From Nostoc calcicola FACHB-3891 (lineage in GTDB: Bacteria > Cyanobacteriota > Cyanobacteriia > Cyanobacteriales > Nostocaceae): 62,228 nt of DNA. The notes below the pieces were generated by a model. That model was given only the letters and a program-made list of their open reading frames with translations. It had not been told where the DNA came from and did no database searches. The stretch spans positions 1 through 62,228 of the forward strand of contig NZ_JACJRQ010000041.1 of the NCBI RefSeq assembly GCF_014697355.1. Reading direction: 5' to 3'. The translations under genes and the position numbers were made by a program. This document shows, one piece after another, positions 41,246 through 51,608 of this stretch (position 1 is its first letter; every line of letters starts with the position of its first letter).

Positions 41246-44200
41246 ATGAAACCAGAGAAACCCAAACGCAATCGTGGGCTGATACTGACTCGTGAAGGCT
41301 GGCAAAAGCTTGAGAATGCCAAACTTGAGTGGGAATTTAGGGAAAACAATGGTTCCAAATCTACCTTAGAAGAATTAAGCGAACAAGCTGGGATCACTCC
41401 TGTAACCTTTAGAAAGGTAGTAACTCGCGAAACCGGGGTTGACAAACGGACACTTGTGCGTTTGTTTATGATGTTTAATTTAGAATTGGATGTAAGCGAT
41501 TATACAAGCCGAGATTCTCATTTAAAAGGACAGGAAGAGTTGAAGAACCCCAAGCGTGTTGATTGGGGAGAGATGGTAGATGTCTCTGTTTTCTATGGAC
41601 GTATAGCTGAACTGACTCTGTTGGAGCAATGGCTCATTCAGGAACACTGTCGAGTCGTGGCACTGTTGGGAATGGGAGGAATTGGTAAAACCTCTCTAGC
41701 TGCCAAGTTATCACAAAAGGTTCAAGGATGGTTTGAGTACGTTATTTGGCGATCGCTCTACAATGCTCCCCCACTTTTTGACCTGCTGTCAAATTTAATT
41801 CAATTTTTCTCTAATGAGCAGGTTTTAGAAACTGACTTAGCAAAAACCGTAAATGGTAGGATATCACAACTACTTGAATATTTGCAACAACAGCGCTGTC
41901 TGATCGTATTAGATAATGTTGAGACTATTATGCAAACAGGCGCTTATGCTGGATGCTATCGAGAAGGTTATGAGGATTATGGCTTACTGATCAAACGATT
42001 GGGACAAGTTATGCATCAAAGCTCCTTAGTGCTGACTTCTCGTGAAAAACCCAAAGATATAGCCTCACTCGGAGGAGAAACACTGGCTGTTCGCTCATTA
42101 CAACTCAGTGGTTTAGAGGTAGTAGCAGGGCAGAAAATCTTTGAAGCCAAGGGATTTTCTGGCTCAGAGTCAGAATTACCAGCAGTCGTCGAGCGTTATG
42201 CAGGAAATGCCCTAGCTTTGAAGATAGTAGCGACAACGATCCAAGATGTTTTTGATGGTAATATTGGTGAATTTCTGCAACATTATACGGCTGTTTTTGG
42301 CAACATTCGCGATTTGCTAGACCAGCAGTTTTCGCGCTTGGCAAATTTAGAAAAGGATATAATTTACTGGCTAGCAATCAATCGGGAGCCAGTTTCGCTA
42401 TCAGTAATACGAGAGGATATTGTATCACCAATACCACCACAAAACTTACTGGAGGCTCTGGAGTCTCTGGTAAGGCGATCGCTAGTTGAGAAAAGCACAG
42501 CACTCTTCACGCTACAACCTGTAGTTATGGAGTATGTGACTCAGCGATTAATAGAGATAGTTTGTCAGGAGATTGAAACTCAGAATCTTGATTTGTTCAG
42601 GTGTCATGCCTTGATGAAGGCGACAGCAAAAGACTACGTGAGGGACATTCAAATTCGCGTCATTCTTAACCCAGTTATAGATGGGTTGCTCACTGTCTTG
42701 AGAAGCAAAAAAAACCTGGAAAATCAACTGACTCAAATTATAGCAAGGTCACGAGAGACATCACCGCTAGAACAAAGTTATACAGCTGGGAATATTCTCA
42801 ATTTGCTTTGTCATTTAGAGACCAATCTCACTGGCTATGATTTTTCCGATCTGAGTGTTTGGCAAGCAGACTTGCGGTGTTTAAAATTGCACGATGTAAA
42901 TTTCCAAAACGCCAATTTTGATAAGTCTGTTTTTGCTGAAACCTTCGGCGGTGTTCTATCGGTAGCCTTTAGCCCTGATGGCAAACTTTTGGCTTTGGGT
43001 GATACCAATGGTGAGATTCACTTACGGCAGGTTGCAGATGGCAGACAGGTTTTCGTCTCTAAGGGACATAGTAGCTGGGTTATATCACTTGCTTTTAGTC
43101 CAGATGGTAGAATTTTTGCCAGCGGTGGTGGTGACTATACAGTAAAACTGTGGGATATTGATACGGGTCAGTGCTTGCAAACTTTGCAAGGACACAAGAA
43201 CGAGGTTTGGTCAGTCGCCTTTAGTTCAGATGGTAGCACCGTAGCGAGTGGCAGTGATGACCAGACTATTAAGTTATGGAGTGTTTCCACTGGTGAATGT
43301 CTCAAAACGTTTCTAGGCCATACTAGTTGGGTACACTCGGTTGCTTTTAGTCCGAATGGACTGATGTTAGTCAGTGGTAGTGATGACCAGACTATTAAAG
43401 TATGGAGTGTTTCCACTGGTGAATGCCTTAAAACTTGCAAAGGACACTGTGATGGAATAAGGTCAATTGCTGTAAGTCCAGATGGACAGATTGTGGCGAG
43501 TAGCAGTGAAGACCAGACTATCAAGTTATGGAGTATTGACGCTGGTGAATGCCTCAAAACTTTGTCAGGACATTCCAATGAAATATATTCGGTTGCCTTC
43601 AGTCCACAGACCGATCTTTTGGCAAGTGGCAGTCATGACCAGACAGTCAAGTTATGGGATATAGGTACTGGTGAATGTCTCAAAACCTTTCAGGGGCATA
43701 CAAGTTGGGTATACTCGGTCGCCTTTAGTCCACAGGGCAATCTCCTAGCTAGTGGCAGTTACGATCAGACTGTTAAGTTATGGAGTATTCACACCAGTCA
43801 ATGCCTCAAAACATTTCAAGGATATACCGATCAGGTACTCTCAGTCGCCTTTAGTGCAGATGGACAAATACTGGTAAGTGGTAGTCATGACTCTTCGGTG
43901 AGACTGTGGAATGTCAGCACAGGTCAAGCTTTAACAACTTTCCAGGGACATGATGCACCTGTTTGGTCAGTTGCTTTTTGCCCTGAGGGTCAAACAGTGG
44001 CTAGTGCTAGCGAAGATAAAAGTGTAAGGTTGTGGAATGCTAACACAGGTCAAGCTTTGAGAACTTTTGAAGGACACTGTGCTTTGGTCTGGTCAGTTGC
44101 TTTTTGCCCTGACGGTAAAACACTGGCAAGCAGTAGCGAAGATCAAACAGTGAGGTTGTGGGATGTGAGTACAGGTCAAACCTTGAGAATTCTTCAGGAA

Positions 44201-44797
44201 CATAGTGCAGCAGTTTGGTCAGTTGCCTTTAGTCCACGGGGCGATCTCCTGGCTAGCGGCAGTCATGACCAGACAGTGAAGTTATGGGATGTTACTACTG
44301 GTGAGTGCAAAACAACTTTATCAGGGCATACGGCTTGGGTTTGGTCAGTTGCCTTCAGCCCAGATGGAAAGCTACTGGCAAGTACTAGTCCTGATGGAAC
44401 AATAAGATTGTGGAATGTTTACACTAATGAGTGCCTTAAAGTTTTGCAGGGAAATACAGGTTGGTTGCAATTAGCTGCCTTTAGTCCAGATAGCCGGACA
44501 CTAGCCTGTTGTAACCAAAATTTCACAGTTCAGTTATGGGATGTTAGTACGGGTCAATGCCTCAGAACCTTGCAAGGACATACAGGCAGGATTTGGTCAA
44601 TCGCTTTTAATCCTGATAATCGAACTTTGGCTAGCAGTGGTGAAGATGAGACAATTAGACTGTGGGATGTAACAACAGGTAATTGCTCAAAAACACTCAA
44701 AGCAGAGAAACTCTATCAGCGAATGAAAATTAGGGGAGTTACAGGTTTAGCTCCAGCGACCTTTGCTACATTAAAAGTGCTGGGAGCAGTTGATTGA
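41246..44797 (+). CDS. STAND NTPase: HTH, NB-ARC, 14 WD40 repeats (paralogue 2)
   Basis: A 1183-residue paralogue of the preceding gene, with the same order: HTH (ILTREGWQKLENAKLEW), NB-ARC with ALLGMGGIGKTS, CLIVLDNVE, VLTSREKPKD and GNALALKIV, helical linker, pentapeptide-like stretch and 14 WD40 repeats (from about residue 568), then MKIRGVTGLAPATFATLKVL. The DNA for the ATPase core (about 41640-42065) is nearly the same as 37370-37795, whereas the winged-helix and WD parts differ at many positions. The shared core and changed sensor suggest duplication with gene conversion or selection for new ligand recognition. Blade 13 is atypical (AFSPDSRTLACCNQNFTVQL). Confidence 0.88.
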   Translation: MKPEKPKRNRGLILTREGWQKLENAKLEWEFRENNGSKSTLEELSEQAGITPVTFRKVVTRETGVDKRTLVRLFMMFNLELDVSDYTSRDSHLKGQEELKNPKRVDWGEMVDVSVFYGRIAELTLLEQWLIQEHCRVVALLGMGGIGKTSLAAKLSQKVQGWFEYVIWRSLYNAPPLFDLLSNLIQFFSNEQVLETDLAKTVNGRISQLLEYLQQQRCLIVLDNVETIMQTGAYAGCYREGYEDYGLLIKRLGQVMHQSSLVLTSREKPKDIASLGGETLAVRSLQLSGLEVVAGQKIFEAKGFSGSESELPAVVERYAGNALALKIVATTIQDVFDGNIGEFLQHYTAVFGNIRDLLDQQFSRLANLEKDIIYWLAINREPVSLSVIREDIVSPIPPQNLLEALESLVRRSLVEKSTALFTLQPVVMEYVTQRLIEIVCQEIETQNLDLFRCHALMKATAKDYVRDIQIRVILNPVIDGLLTVLRSKKNLENQLTQIIARSRETSPLEQSYTAGNILNLLCHLETNLTGYDFSDLSVWQADLRCLKLHDVNFQNANFDKSVFAETFGGVLSVAFSPDGKLLALGDTNGEIHLRQVADGRQVFVSKGHSSWVISLAFSPDGRIFASGGGDYTVKLWDIDTGQCLQTLQGHKNEVWSVAFSSDGSTVASGSDDQTIKLWSVSTGECLKTFLGHTSWVHSVAFSPNGLMLVSGSDDQTIKVWSVSTGECLKTCKGHCDGIRSIAVSPDGQIVASSSEDQTIKLWSIDAGECLKTLSGHSNEIYSVAFSPQTDLLASGSHDQTVKLWDIGTGECLKTFQGHTSWVYSVAFSPQGNLLASGSYDQTVKLWSIHTSQCLKTFQGYTDQVLSVAFSADGQILVSGSHDSSVRLWNVSTGQALTTFQGHDAPVWSVAFCPEGQTVASASEDKSVRLWNANTGQALRTFEGHCALVWSVAFCPDGKTLASSSEDQTVRLWDVSTGQTLRILQEHSAAVWSVAFSPRGDLLASGSHDQTVKLWDVTTGECKTTLSGHTAWVWSVAFSPDGKLLASTSPDGTIRLWNVYTNECLKVLQGNTGWLQLAAFSPDSRTLACCNQNFTVQLWDVSTGQCLRTLQGHTGRIWSIAFNPDNRTLASSGEDETIRLWDVTTGNCSKTLKAEKLYQRMKIRGVTGLAPATFATLKVLGAVD

Positions 44798-44815
44798 AAA
44801 AACTTGATGCTCGTG

Positions 44816-45256
44816 CTACAAGCAGCACTTTGATATTAGGATAGTCCCTTTTTGTTCAAACTCAGTATTTAAAATACTATCTAGGTCAAGTTCAATGCCA
44901 TTTGAAACTTCGATATCGTTTTCAAGAAGTCTACTATCAAAATCTTGAATCAAAAATTGTTGCCCGATACCTGTAATTGTTGTGGTAGTAGTTAGACCCG
45001 AACCGTAAGAGGTCAAAGGAGATGGAATCAATTCGCCCCGATCGGACTGATTCGAGTAAACTTCTGCACTATTACCTTGGAGCAAGGTGTCATCTGTATC
45101 AACTGAAAATGATGGATTGAGCGTTAGCTTCTCTACAGTATTTCTAGATACAATAGGCTCAGATGACTTACCGTATACTGGTGGCAATAATTCAACAATC
45201 AAGGTATTTGCCAATACAGTAGAGACAATGTAAGTAAACAATTTAGTTGGTAACAT
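44816..45256 (-). CDS. secreted protein of unknown function
   Basis: From ATG 45256 (AAGG nine bases ahead) a 146-residue protein starts MLPTKLFTYIVSTVLANTLI, an N-terminal hydrophobic segment that looks like a signal peptide with possible cleavage after PPVYGK. The rest is Ser/Thr-rich and acidic (TDDTLLQGNSAEVYSNQSD, TTTTTITGIG) and ends in KCCL. I do not recognise a family. It is convergent with the second STAND gene, only 18 bp from its stop, so the two transcripts must overlap or share a terminator. It could also begin at ATG 45265 or GTG 45286. Confidence 0.5.
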   Translation of the reverse strand: MLPTKLFTYIVSTVLANTLIVELLPPVYGKSSEPIVSRNTVEKLTLNPSFSVDTDDTLLQGNSAEVYSNQSDRGELIPSPLTSYGSGLTTTTTITGIGQQFLIQDFDSRLLENDIEVSNGIELDLDSILNTEFEQKGTILISKCCL

Positions 45257-45394
45257 GGATAGCATCCTTGGTGAAGTTGTTGACACCAGAACAAGATTTT
45301 TTTAATTTGTCTTAGACAGTAAGGCTAGCAATCTTTGGCAAGTATGTTCCCAGATATTTAGCTCTTAGGTGAGCAAGTGAATATTGACTCTCTC

Positions 45395-46351
45395 TTATAC
45401 ATATGTATGTGACTCTAGCGGTTTCAATATAAGTTGCAGTTCTTCATCTGAAATGTAATCTGCTTGAAGTGGGTTGAAGTATAATAATGCAGTCTCGTAA
45501 CAGGCGATCGCCACGCGAACACACTCGTCATGAGCAAGTCCTGCAACCATCTCAACCGTTTCCTTCACATGTTCCACATCAGCACCGATACTACTGTGTA
45601 CACGCAGACATCGAGTAGCAGATGTGCCTGATGGCAGCAAAGCCTCAACCGACTGGATATGCTTTTCTTTAATGCCTGTCGCTATCCGTTCCAGGGTATA
45701 GGAATAGCCAATGCAACCTATTGGATCTGGAGTATGTACACTCTGAGCTAAATAATTCCCTAATACCGTTGCACTAGGGGGAATGAGTGCTTCCACTACA
45801 GCCTCAGCTTTGTATCCCATCGACTGGATGTCGAGCAAAGCAAGTCGATCGTGACCCGTTTCTTCTACAGCTTTCTGTAAAGCCCACTGTGCTAAACTCT
45901 TATGTCCAGATGCAGCAAAGCGTTGAGAAGCTTCTTTTATGAGTCGTGGGTAAGAGTGAGTCATATGGTAAGAACCTGCCAGTTGCCACACCCAACGTGT
46001 ACGGGTCAGTTTTGGTGGTCTTCGATCGCTCTTGACTGTGTGCCAAGCATAGGCGATCGCTCTATCTAAAAGCTTCTGAGTTTGAGCTATCTTCTCTGCA
46101 TAACTCATATTTGAGGCAAAGCGATCGCCACTTTTTGCAGAAGTGGATCGATGCTTTTGAGTGTAATTAGCAGCCTTGAACGCTGTTTCATCAGGCACGA
46201 AACACGCTGAATCAGTTTTAATTAAAAATTCACTACGCATATTTCGTTTCTCACTTAGGGTTACTACAGAATTGGGGCAAGTCACTCGTGGCAATAACAA
46301 AGTTGTTGCGAAATAAGCTGAATAACCCATGAAATCCAGCACAGCAAGCAT
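45395..46351 (-). CDS. heme-oxygenase-like diiron (HDO/TenA-like) protein
   Basis: An up to 318-residue helical protein with the metal-ligand pattern of heme-oxygenase-like diiron oxidases: WALQKAVEETGHDRLALLDI (E-E-x-x-H-D, about 177-196) and RVHSSIGADVEHVKETVEMV (D-x-x-H, about 252-271), with a possible further glutamate in YSYTLERIA. These enzymes oxidise or cleave small organic substrates using O2. The first 37 residues are hydrophobic, then atypical, and the true start may be ATG 46240 (MRSEFLIKTDSACF). The closest relatives in memory are called iron-containing redox enzyme. No obvious partner gene. Confidence 0.62.
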   Translation of the reverse strand: MLAVLDFMGYSAYFATTLLLPRVTCPNSVVTLSEKRNMRSEFLIKTDSACFVPDETAFKAANYTQKHRSTSAKSGDRFASNMSYAEKIAQTQKLLDRAIAYAWHTVKSDRRPPKLTRTRWVWQLAGSYHMTHSYPRLIKEASQRFAASGHKSLAQWALQKAVEETGHDRLALLDIQSMGYKAEAVVEALIPPSATVLGNYLAQSVHTPDPIGCIGYSYTLERIATGIKEKHIQSVEALLPSGTSATRCLRVHSSIGADVEHVKETVEMVAGLAHDECVRVAIACYETALLYFNPLQADYISDEELQLILKPLESHTYV

Positions 46352-46462
46352 TTCACCAGATGGTTAAAATGTAGACAGTACAATGGGTTGAGCTATTTGA
46401 GGCGTTATTGGGCGACAATTCCAAAAAATCACCAGTCAAGTAACTAAATTGAACTGTGTTAA

Positions 46463-46577
46463 GTAAGTCGGTGCAATAAAACCAAACTGTGTAAATAAAA
46501 GTAAATAAGGCTCAAACTCTTTCTCCCCCTGCTCCCTGCGTTACCCGAACAATAATTATTGACGCCGACCTACTTAC
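46463..46577. mobile_element. MITE, GTAAGTCGGTGCAAT family, copy 2
   Basis: A 115-bp copy of 27016-27137 with the same ends (GTAAGTCGGTGCAATAAAAC and ATTGACGCCGACCTACTTAC). The second copy supports mobility. Confidence 0.65.
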
Positions 46578-48387
46578 AGCTTAGTTTCGCTGGACATTCG
46601 CAAAAAAAGAGGTAGTTAAAGATGACTTAGATGGCGAAAAAATCCCATACCCTTAGGACTTATGTATTGACAGAAACCTGATTGATAAACGGCTTCATTC
46701 GTGTATAAGGTTTAGGGAAACTAACAGGAAGCTTTTATGTTATGACTAACAAATCGATTGCACACAGGATGTGTTTTATTACCATCCTGCATATTTAATT
46801 AGAAGCAACGCTTATTTTGATCGGATAGCGTCAAACAAAGTCCAAACTACCCTTTAGTTGCAGTGCTGGTGTAAGAAGCAAAGCATGGGCGCTGTCATCT
46901 GTCTTCCCTATCGCAAACCTCTGTGACAGAGGTATTCCACTTAGTGGCGAGAGAATTAGAAGTAAATACTCCTGCATCTCGTATCCTGCAAAAGTGCCTT
47001 GCTGGTAGTCAAAACCGTTCGGTAGCAGACTCAATGTGCAACCGAAGGAGTTAGTCGAGAGGCAATGTAGACGAATCTAAAGTTTCGCAGCATTGGTAAT
47101 TGCTCATCTTACGCACCTTCATTTATGTGGTTGGTTGACTGATGCCTGTTGCAGTTAAGTTTGCTAACTTTACAAAACTTTTGCAACTCAAGATAAGAAA
47201 CTTAAGATAAAGATAAGTTCTTTTTTTCCTGTGACATTTTCCCCTTCAAGTTTAAAGTTGTACATACAAATGTACTATTTAGCTTAAAAAGCTTGATACG
47301 TAAGCAATAGCGCGATTTTTTTTGAAAAACGTACATCTGTAAAAGTTGATTTGGCAAAGCATAACACCTTCGTGCAGCTTTGCATAAGTTTTCCGCGAAT
47401 TAAATTTGGTAAGACTGTGCCTCCCCTTGGGCTTACTTTGCTCCCCACCGTACCCTTCCCTACGAGACGCCAAGGGCGAACGGCAACTAAGTTTAGAAAA
47501 ACGTTAGTAATGTCAACCCTATTAACAAGAAATTTAGACATTATACCTGTGTAAATTACTTAAATAACCGATTGCTTGAGAATGGTACAAGATGCAAATT
47601 TTAGCAAAGTTAGCAAAACCTGTTATTTACATTTATTGTCGGCTAAAAACCGCTTCAGTTGGAACTTTGCCTAAAATCCACTTGAAAAACACAAACTTTT
47701 CCGCTTAAGTTTTCTATCTTAACTGGCTAAAACAAATGTTGAAATAGATAATTATACGCAAAGGCCTTAAGAGAAATACTCACTCTCAAGGCCTCCTAAC
47801 ACTAACTTACTCGGTTATGTCTCCCCGATTTATGCACAGGGGGTTTCCCCCTCTAATTTCGCTGGCTGCTATATGTACACATTCTGGACAACAATGGTTT
47901 TGCTTTCTGATTCCTTTTTAGTAAGGAGCCTACCCTTAGCAGAAACTTAATATGTTTTTTAACAGCATATTATGTCTAAGAATAAACATTATAATAGCGC
48001 TTCCGGGAAAAAAGCTAAAACTTTCTAAAAAGTTTCTTCATCTATGTTGATATTTTTATGACCAGCCCTTTCAATCTGGTAAAATTTCTCCTGATTTTTT
48101 CAGTTTCAAGCCTTGTTACACAAGGATTTAGTGTTAACGCAATCTAAAAAATCAGATGCTGCACAATAATGTAAAAAAGGTATTCGCTTTATAACTCTTT
48201 GGCGTCTCGCTCAGTCGTCAGTTTGACAGCTAGTTTTATGAAAACTACCCCACGCTAATACTGATTCCACCCACATAAGGTTGCACAGAAAACTGGGTTG
48301 TCCAAGCTTTCATAAAACAAGGGTTATAGACATTCAGGATTAAGAGCATACACAGAGAAAATTAGTTAAAGATTGTAGAGGCTCGAA
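46578..48387. other. 1.8-kb gene-free region
   Basis: No gene was found on either strand. Short frames at 46831-47034 and 47279-47541 have no start signals or resemblance. The region holds a hairpin at 47763-47793 (GGCCTTAAGAG / CTCTCAAGGCC), a long AT-rich tract, and a polyadenine/pyrimidine mix before the next gene. It may be the eroded remains of an earlier insertion. Confidence 0.45.
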
Positions 48388-48954
48388 ATGACGAAGCGAA
48401 CCAACTACTACAGCGATTTGTTAGTAGATTACTCCAAGCCGGAGCTAGTTTCTAATGAACTAGCAGTAAAACTACTTAGAGACGCAGAGATATATCTTTC
48501 TCTACGTAATGATACTTTACCTGAAATAACTCTAGAATACAGCTTAAAGCAAGTAGAACAGGAAAATAAATATTGGTGGCCAACCCACTGTGAAGCGCTA
48601 CGACAAGGACGGGCAGACATTTTAGCAGATGAGTATGCCAATAATCTTGTGTATTTCTGTGCTGATGGACCTTTTTATGGCATAACCGCAGCAACAAGTA
48701 GAGAAGTAAATCGGTGGGCAATTCTTGCTCAACCAAGTGTAACAATAGCTTGGCCAATTATTATGTTCAATGGTGAAGTTATCTACTCTGAATGGAATTG
48801 TTTCGATAATGAAACGAACGAAGTTATCGCTAAGGGAAACGAAACTTTGCTTCGACGTGGACATCGAGGTGCGTGCTACTTAAAATGCGAGCAACTTAGT
48901 TTTTATCGCGACGTTTATGCTTCTGATGAATTGCTGTATTGGATCAGGCGTTGA
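48388..48954 (+). CDS. NTF2-like domain protein
   Basis: A 188-residue cytoplasmic protein. After a helical N-terminus (VSNELAVKLLRDAEIYLSLR) comes an NTF2-like core: CEALRQGRADILADEYANNL (about 68-87), YFCADGPFYGI, VTIAWPIIMFNGEVIYSEW, and a final beta strand HRGACYLKCEQLSFYRDVY. GAGG lies 6 bases before the ATG. Its layout is like the SnoaL/NTF2 proteins of the 30-kb cluster but the sequence is clearly different. It stands next to an AraC regulator 400 bp downstream on the same strand. The function is unknown. Confidence 0.65.
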   Translation: MTKRTNYYSDLLVDYSKPELVSNELAVKLLRDAEIYLSLRNDTLPEITLEYSLKQVEQENKYWWPTHCEALRQGRADILADEYANNLVYFCADGPFYGITAATSREVNRWAILAQPSVTIAWPIIMFNGEVIYSEWNCFDNETNEVIAKGNETLLRRGHRGACYLKCEQLSFYRDVYASDELLYWIRR

Positions 48955-49045
48955 CCAAATGAGTTATCAGTGAAAACTTATAAATGAATGAAGAAAAAAT
49001 ATAATATTAAGCGAATTAGTTTCTGGATGTTAGCTTAACTGATGA

Positions 49046-49258
49046 AGAAGAATACAGAATTCAGAATTCAGAATTCAGAATTAATCAGTGGGGGATTATG
49101 ACCCACCATTGATAGCGTAGCGTTAGCGAGTCATCGAGCGTCTTGAAGACCACCAAATTTTCAATTTGGTGGGGGTCTTAAACCCACTTATTCATCCGCC
49201 AGTCGTACACAATTCATTCTGAATTCTGACTCCTGACTCCTGAATTCTGTTTTGATAA
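49046..49258. repeat. dispersed ~210-bp repeat, copy 2
   Basis: Near-identical to 40711-40916, with one extra CAGAATT unit at its left end. It lies directly upstream of the AraC-type regulator. Confidence 0.75.
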
Positions 49259-49353
49259 TTTAGATTAAATGATAAAGATTGAGACTCTACTGTAGTTCAG
49301 ATAATCTGAGATGCAATCCAAGTGTATTTAATACAATGAATGAGGCTAAAGTT

Positions 49354-50025
49354 ATGGACTCTAATTATTTATTAAATGGCATTGACTCTTATAATGTTAA
49401 CATCGCTATTAATACGGCGATACTGACAAGTTTTGAAAAGTTCTTGCTTCAGTCCCAACCTTTGTTAAGCCATGTTTTTCGATTTATTGAGACAAATTAT
49501 CATAATTCAATTAGTCTTAGAGAGGTGGCTGAGGCGGTCAGTCGATCCCCTGCCTACCTCACCGACCTTGTACGACGAGAAACTGGAAAAACCGTACTCT
49601 GTTGGATTGTTGAGCGTCGTATGGTAGAGGCACGCCGTCTGCTTATCGAAACAGACCAGTCGGTAGAGCAGATTGCTGAAGCTGTGGGCTATCTAGATAG
49701 ACGCCATTTCGGTCGCCAATTTCTCCGGCTCCACAATACAACCCCGCAAACATGGCGAAGGTCGCATCGGAGTAAGAGCATCCCGTGTTGGCAAAGAGTC
49801 CCACAAAAGGCAAGCTCAAGCGAATTAATCAACCAGGAATCCACAACTGTAACTTTTGCAGAAGCTCAACGGTTACAAGCTTGTATCCAAGAGATTGCTG
49901 CGATTTTTAATAAGAATACTGTTGCTAATGAAGTACTGATGTTAAAAAGCGAAAATGGTTCGGTTGCAAAAATAGACAATGGTTTGATACACATAACCTT
50001 AGTTTCAACTTGCGAATCGTGTTGA
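49354..50025 (+). CDS. AraC-family transcriptional regulator
   Basis: From ATG 49354, eight bases after GAGG, a 223-residue regulator. The double HTH domain of AraC/XylS type covers about residues 40-145: SISLREVAEAVSRSPAYLTD (first HTH), the linker GKTVLCWIVERRMVEARRLL, and the second HTH VEQIAEAVGYLDRRHFGRQF, ending in TTPQTWRRSHRS. There is no N-terminal sugar-binding cupin, only 40 residues. The 80-residue C-terminal part after the HTH (TVTFAEAQRLQACIQEIAAI) is unusual for the family, where the DNA-binding domain is normally terminal. Upstream starts at 49336 (ATG) and 49279 (TTG) lack a ribosome binding site. Confidence 0.82.
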   Translation: MDSNYLLNGIDSYNVNIAINTAILTSFEKFLLQSQPLLSHVFRFIETNYHNSISLREVAEAVSRSPAYLTDLVRRETGKTVLCWIVERRMVEARRLLIETDQSVEQIAEAVGYLDRRHFGRQFLRLHNTTPQTWRRSHRSKSIPCWQRVPQKASSSELINQESTTVTFAEAQRLQACIQEIAAIFNKNTVANEVLMLKSENGSVAKIDNGLIHITLVSTCESC

Positions 50026-50352
50026 AATCATTTTCGACTTTTATTTAAGTCTGGGAGATTTGCAGTTCAGTATTATCCAAGAATGATTTTTGAATTTCGA
50101 CCAAAACCTGGTTTTTGAGTAACCCTGACATTGGTGTAAAAAGAACGAATACCCGCATAAATTTCAATTCTGCTTAAGGATTGAAATTTTTTTCTTCTGA
50201 AAAGTAGTATCTTTTTTTGATGAAAAACAAAACTCTGGTTCTGTTTGTGGTTAGAAACTTAGTTTTAGTTTTAATTTACTATTTAATAAAACTTATGCTT
50301 TCATCCCAGAACACATCATTAATTAAATTTTTGTAAAAAGCTACTCATGTTT

Positions 50353-50378
50353 AAAAGCCCGCAAAAAGCAGGGTTTTT
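50353..50378 (+). terminator. possible intrinsic terminator after the AraC gene
   Basis: AAAAGCCCGCAAAAAGCAGG followed by GTTTTTTG: a short stem with one bulge and a run of six T. It lies 330 bp after the AraC stop, so assignment is loose. Confidence 0.4.
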
Positions 50379-50641
50379 TGCATATATTCTCAGATCTTGC
50401 ACCTTTACGCATAAACCATGAATATACAAAAATAACGTCATTTATATTACAGTAAATCAATTTAATTTTCAGTCCTCTTATAGAGGACTTGAGCTATTAG
50501 ACAGGGACTTTGAGTCCCTGGCTTGAGCTATTCGGACTGCGAAAAGCTTAACTACTGAGTAATTTTTATTTTCGATAATGAGGCTGGTGCAAGATATGAG
50601 TATATTCAAATTCCAGAATAATGTTGTAATTCTAAAATTTG

Positions 50642-50720
50642 ATATCATGTCCGTTTGATTGCTTATTATCAAAAATCTCAGGGTCGGTCTTAATTATAAG
50701 TATTCATTCGGACTTGATAT
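50642..50720. mobile_element. degenerate ATATC-GTCCG family MITE, copy D
   Basis: A 79-bp remnant with ends ATATCATGTCCGTTTGATTG and TATTCATTCGGACTTGATAT. It is the same terminal pattern as copies A to C, but the interior is deleted. Confidence 0.5.
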
Positions 50721-50736
50721 TTTTCTGAATAAACTG

Positions 50737-51486
50737 TTACCAAGGCAAAGGGAATGGTCCGCCAAACTTTCTCATTTCTGCAAAAAAACCACCTTGAGAA
50801 CCACCATCTGGCAGTGTAGCCAAATAAACAGCTGTTTCTGCACCTTCTTCTACGGTCAAAGGCGCATCTGCTCCTCCAATATCAGTTTTCATCCATCCAG
50901 GAGAATAGTTATTGACTAAAATATTAGTGCCCTTCAACTCTTTAGCTAACAGACAAGCCACTCCATTTAAACCAATTTTTGACAGCCTATATGAAGGAGC
51001 AATAGAATAAAAATCATTACTTGTAAGACTTAAGGATGCCATTTCAGTAGATACATTGACAATGCGACCATAATTACGCTCTTTCATTAGAGGAATTAGT
51101 GCTTGACACATCCGCAATGCGCCTATTGTATTGACTGTAAATGACGACATAACCGTAGCCAATTTCGCTGTCAGTATACTGTTTTCTTCAGGCTCTTTTG
51201 TATAATTGATGCCTGCATTATTGACTAATATATCTACCCTTCCATACTGTTTATTTAACGCACTGACAAAATTTTGAACACTTTTGTCATCAATTATATC
51301 TAGAAGTAGATAGTCAACTTTAATACCTTGTTGCAACAATTTACCACGAGCTTCCAATCCCTGTGCTTCGTCTCGACTGGACATGATAACTTGAACATTT
51401 TCTAGCTTCGCTAATTGTCTGGCAATCTCAAAACCAAGACCTTTGGAACTGCCTGTAATAACTGCGACTCTTTTTTCTGTTTTCAT
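50737..51486 (-). CDS. short-chain dehydrogenase/reductase
   Basis: A 249-residue SDR from ATG 51486 (a TTG six codons upstream is possible). TGSSKGLGFEIARQL at about 10-24 binds NAD(P)H, then NNAG, the catalytic Ser in NVSTEMASLS and Tyr-Lys in SYRLSK. The C-terminus GGFFAEMRKFGGPFPLPW resembles, from memory, the plant-like and carbonyl-reductase-type SDRs. First of the oxidoreductase-rich block, lying downstream of the GMC gene on the same strand, 300 bp away with a MITE between. Substrate unknown. Confidence 0.8.
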   Translation of the reverse strand: MKTEKRVAVITGSSKGLGFEIARQLAKLENVQVIMSSRDEAQGLEARGKLLQQGIKVDYLLLDIIDDKSVQNFVSALNKQYGRVDILVNNAGINYTKEPEENSILTAKLATVMSSFTVNTIGALRMCQALIPLMKERNYGRIVNVSTEMASLSLTSNDFYSIAPSYRLSKIGLNGVACLLAKELKGTNILVNNYSPGWMKTDIGGADAPLTVEEGAETAVYLATLPDGGSQGGFFAEMRKFGGPFPLPW

Positions 51487-51608
51487 GATTAGTTTCCGAC
51501 ACAAAGTACTATCTCACGCTCATCAATAACCTCAGCAGTAATTTAGGAGTGATATTCTACTCTATATGGTTATTAGTATTTGCATGGCTTTGTTAACTAC
51601 AGGACTTA

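Noticed and set aside
46578..48387. Hidden gene or RNA in the 1.8-kb gap
   Set aside because: Only short frames without start signals; one hairpin at 47763-47793 is too little to call an RNA gene.
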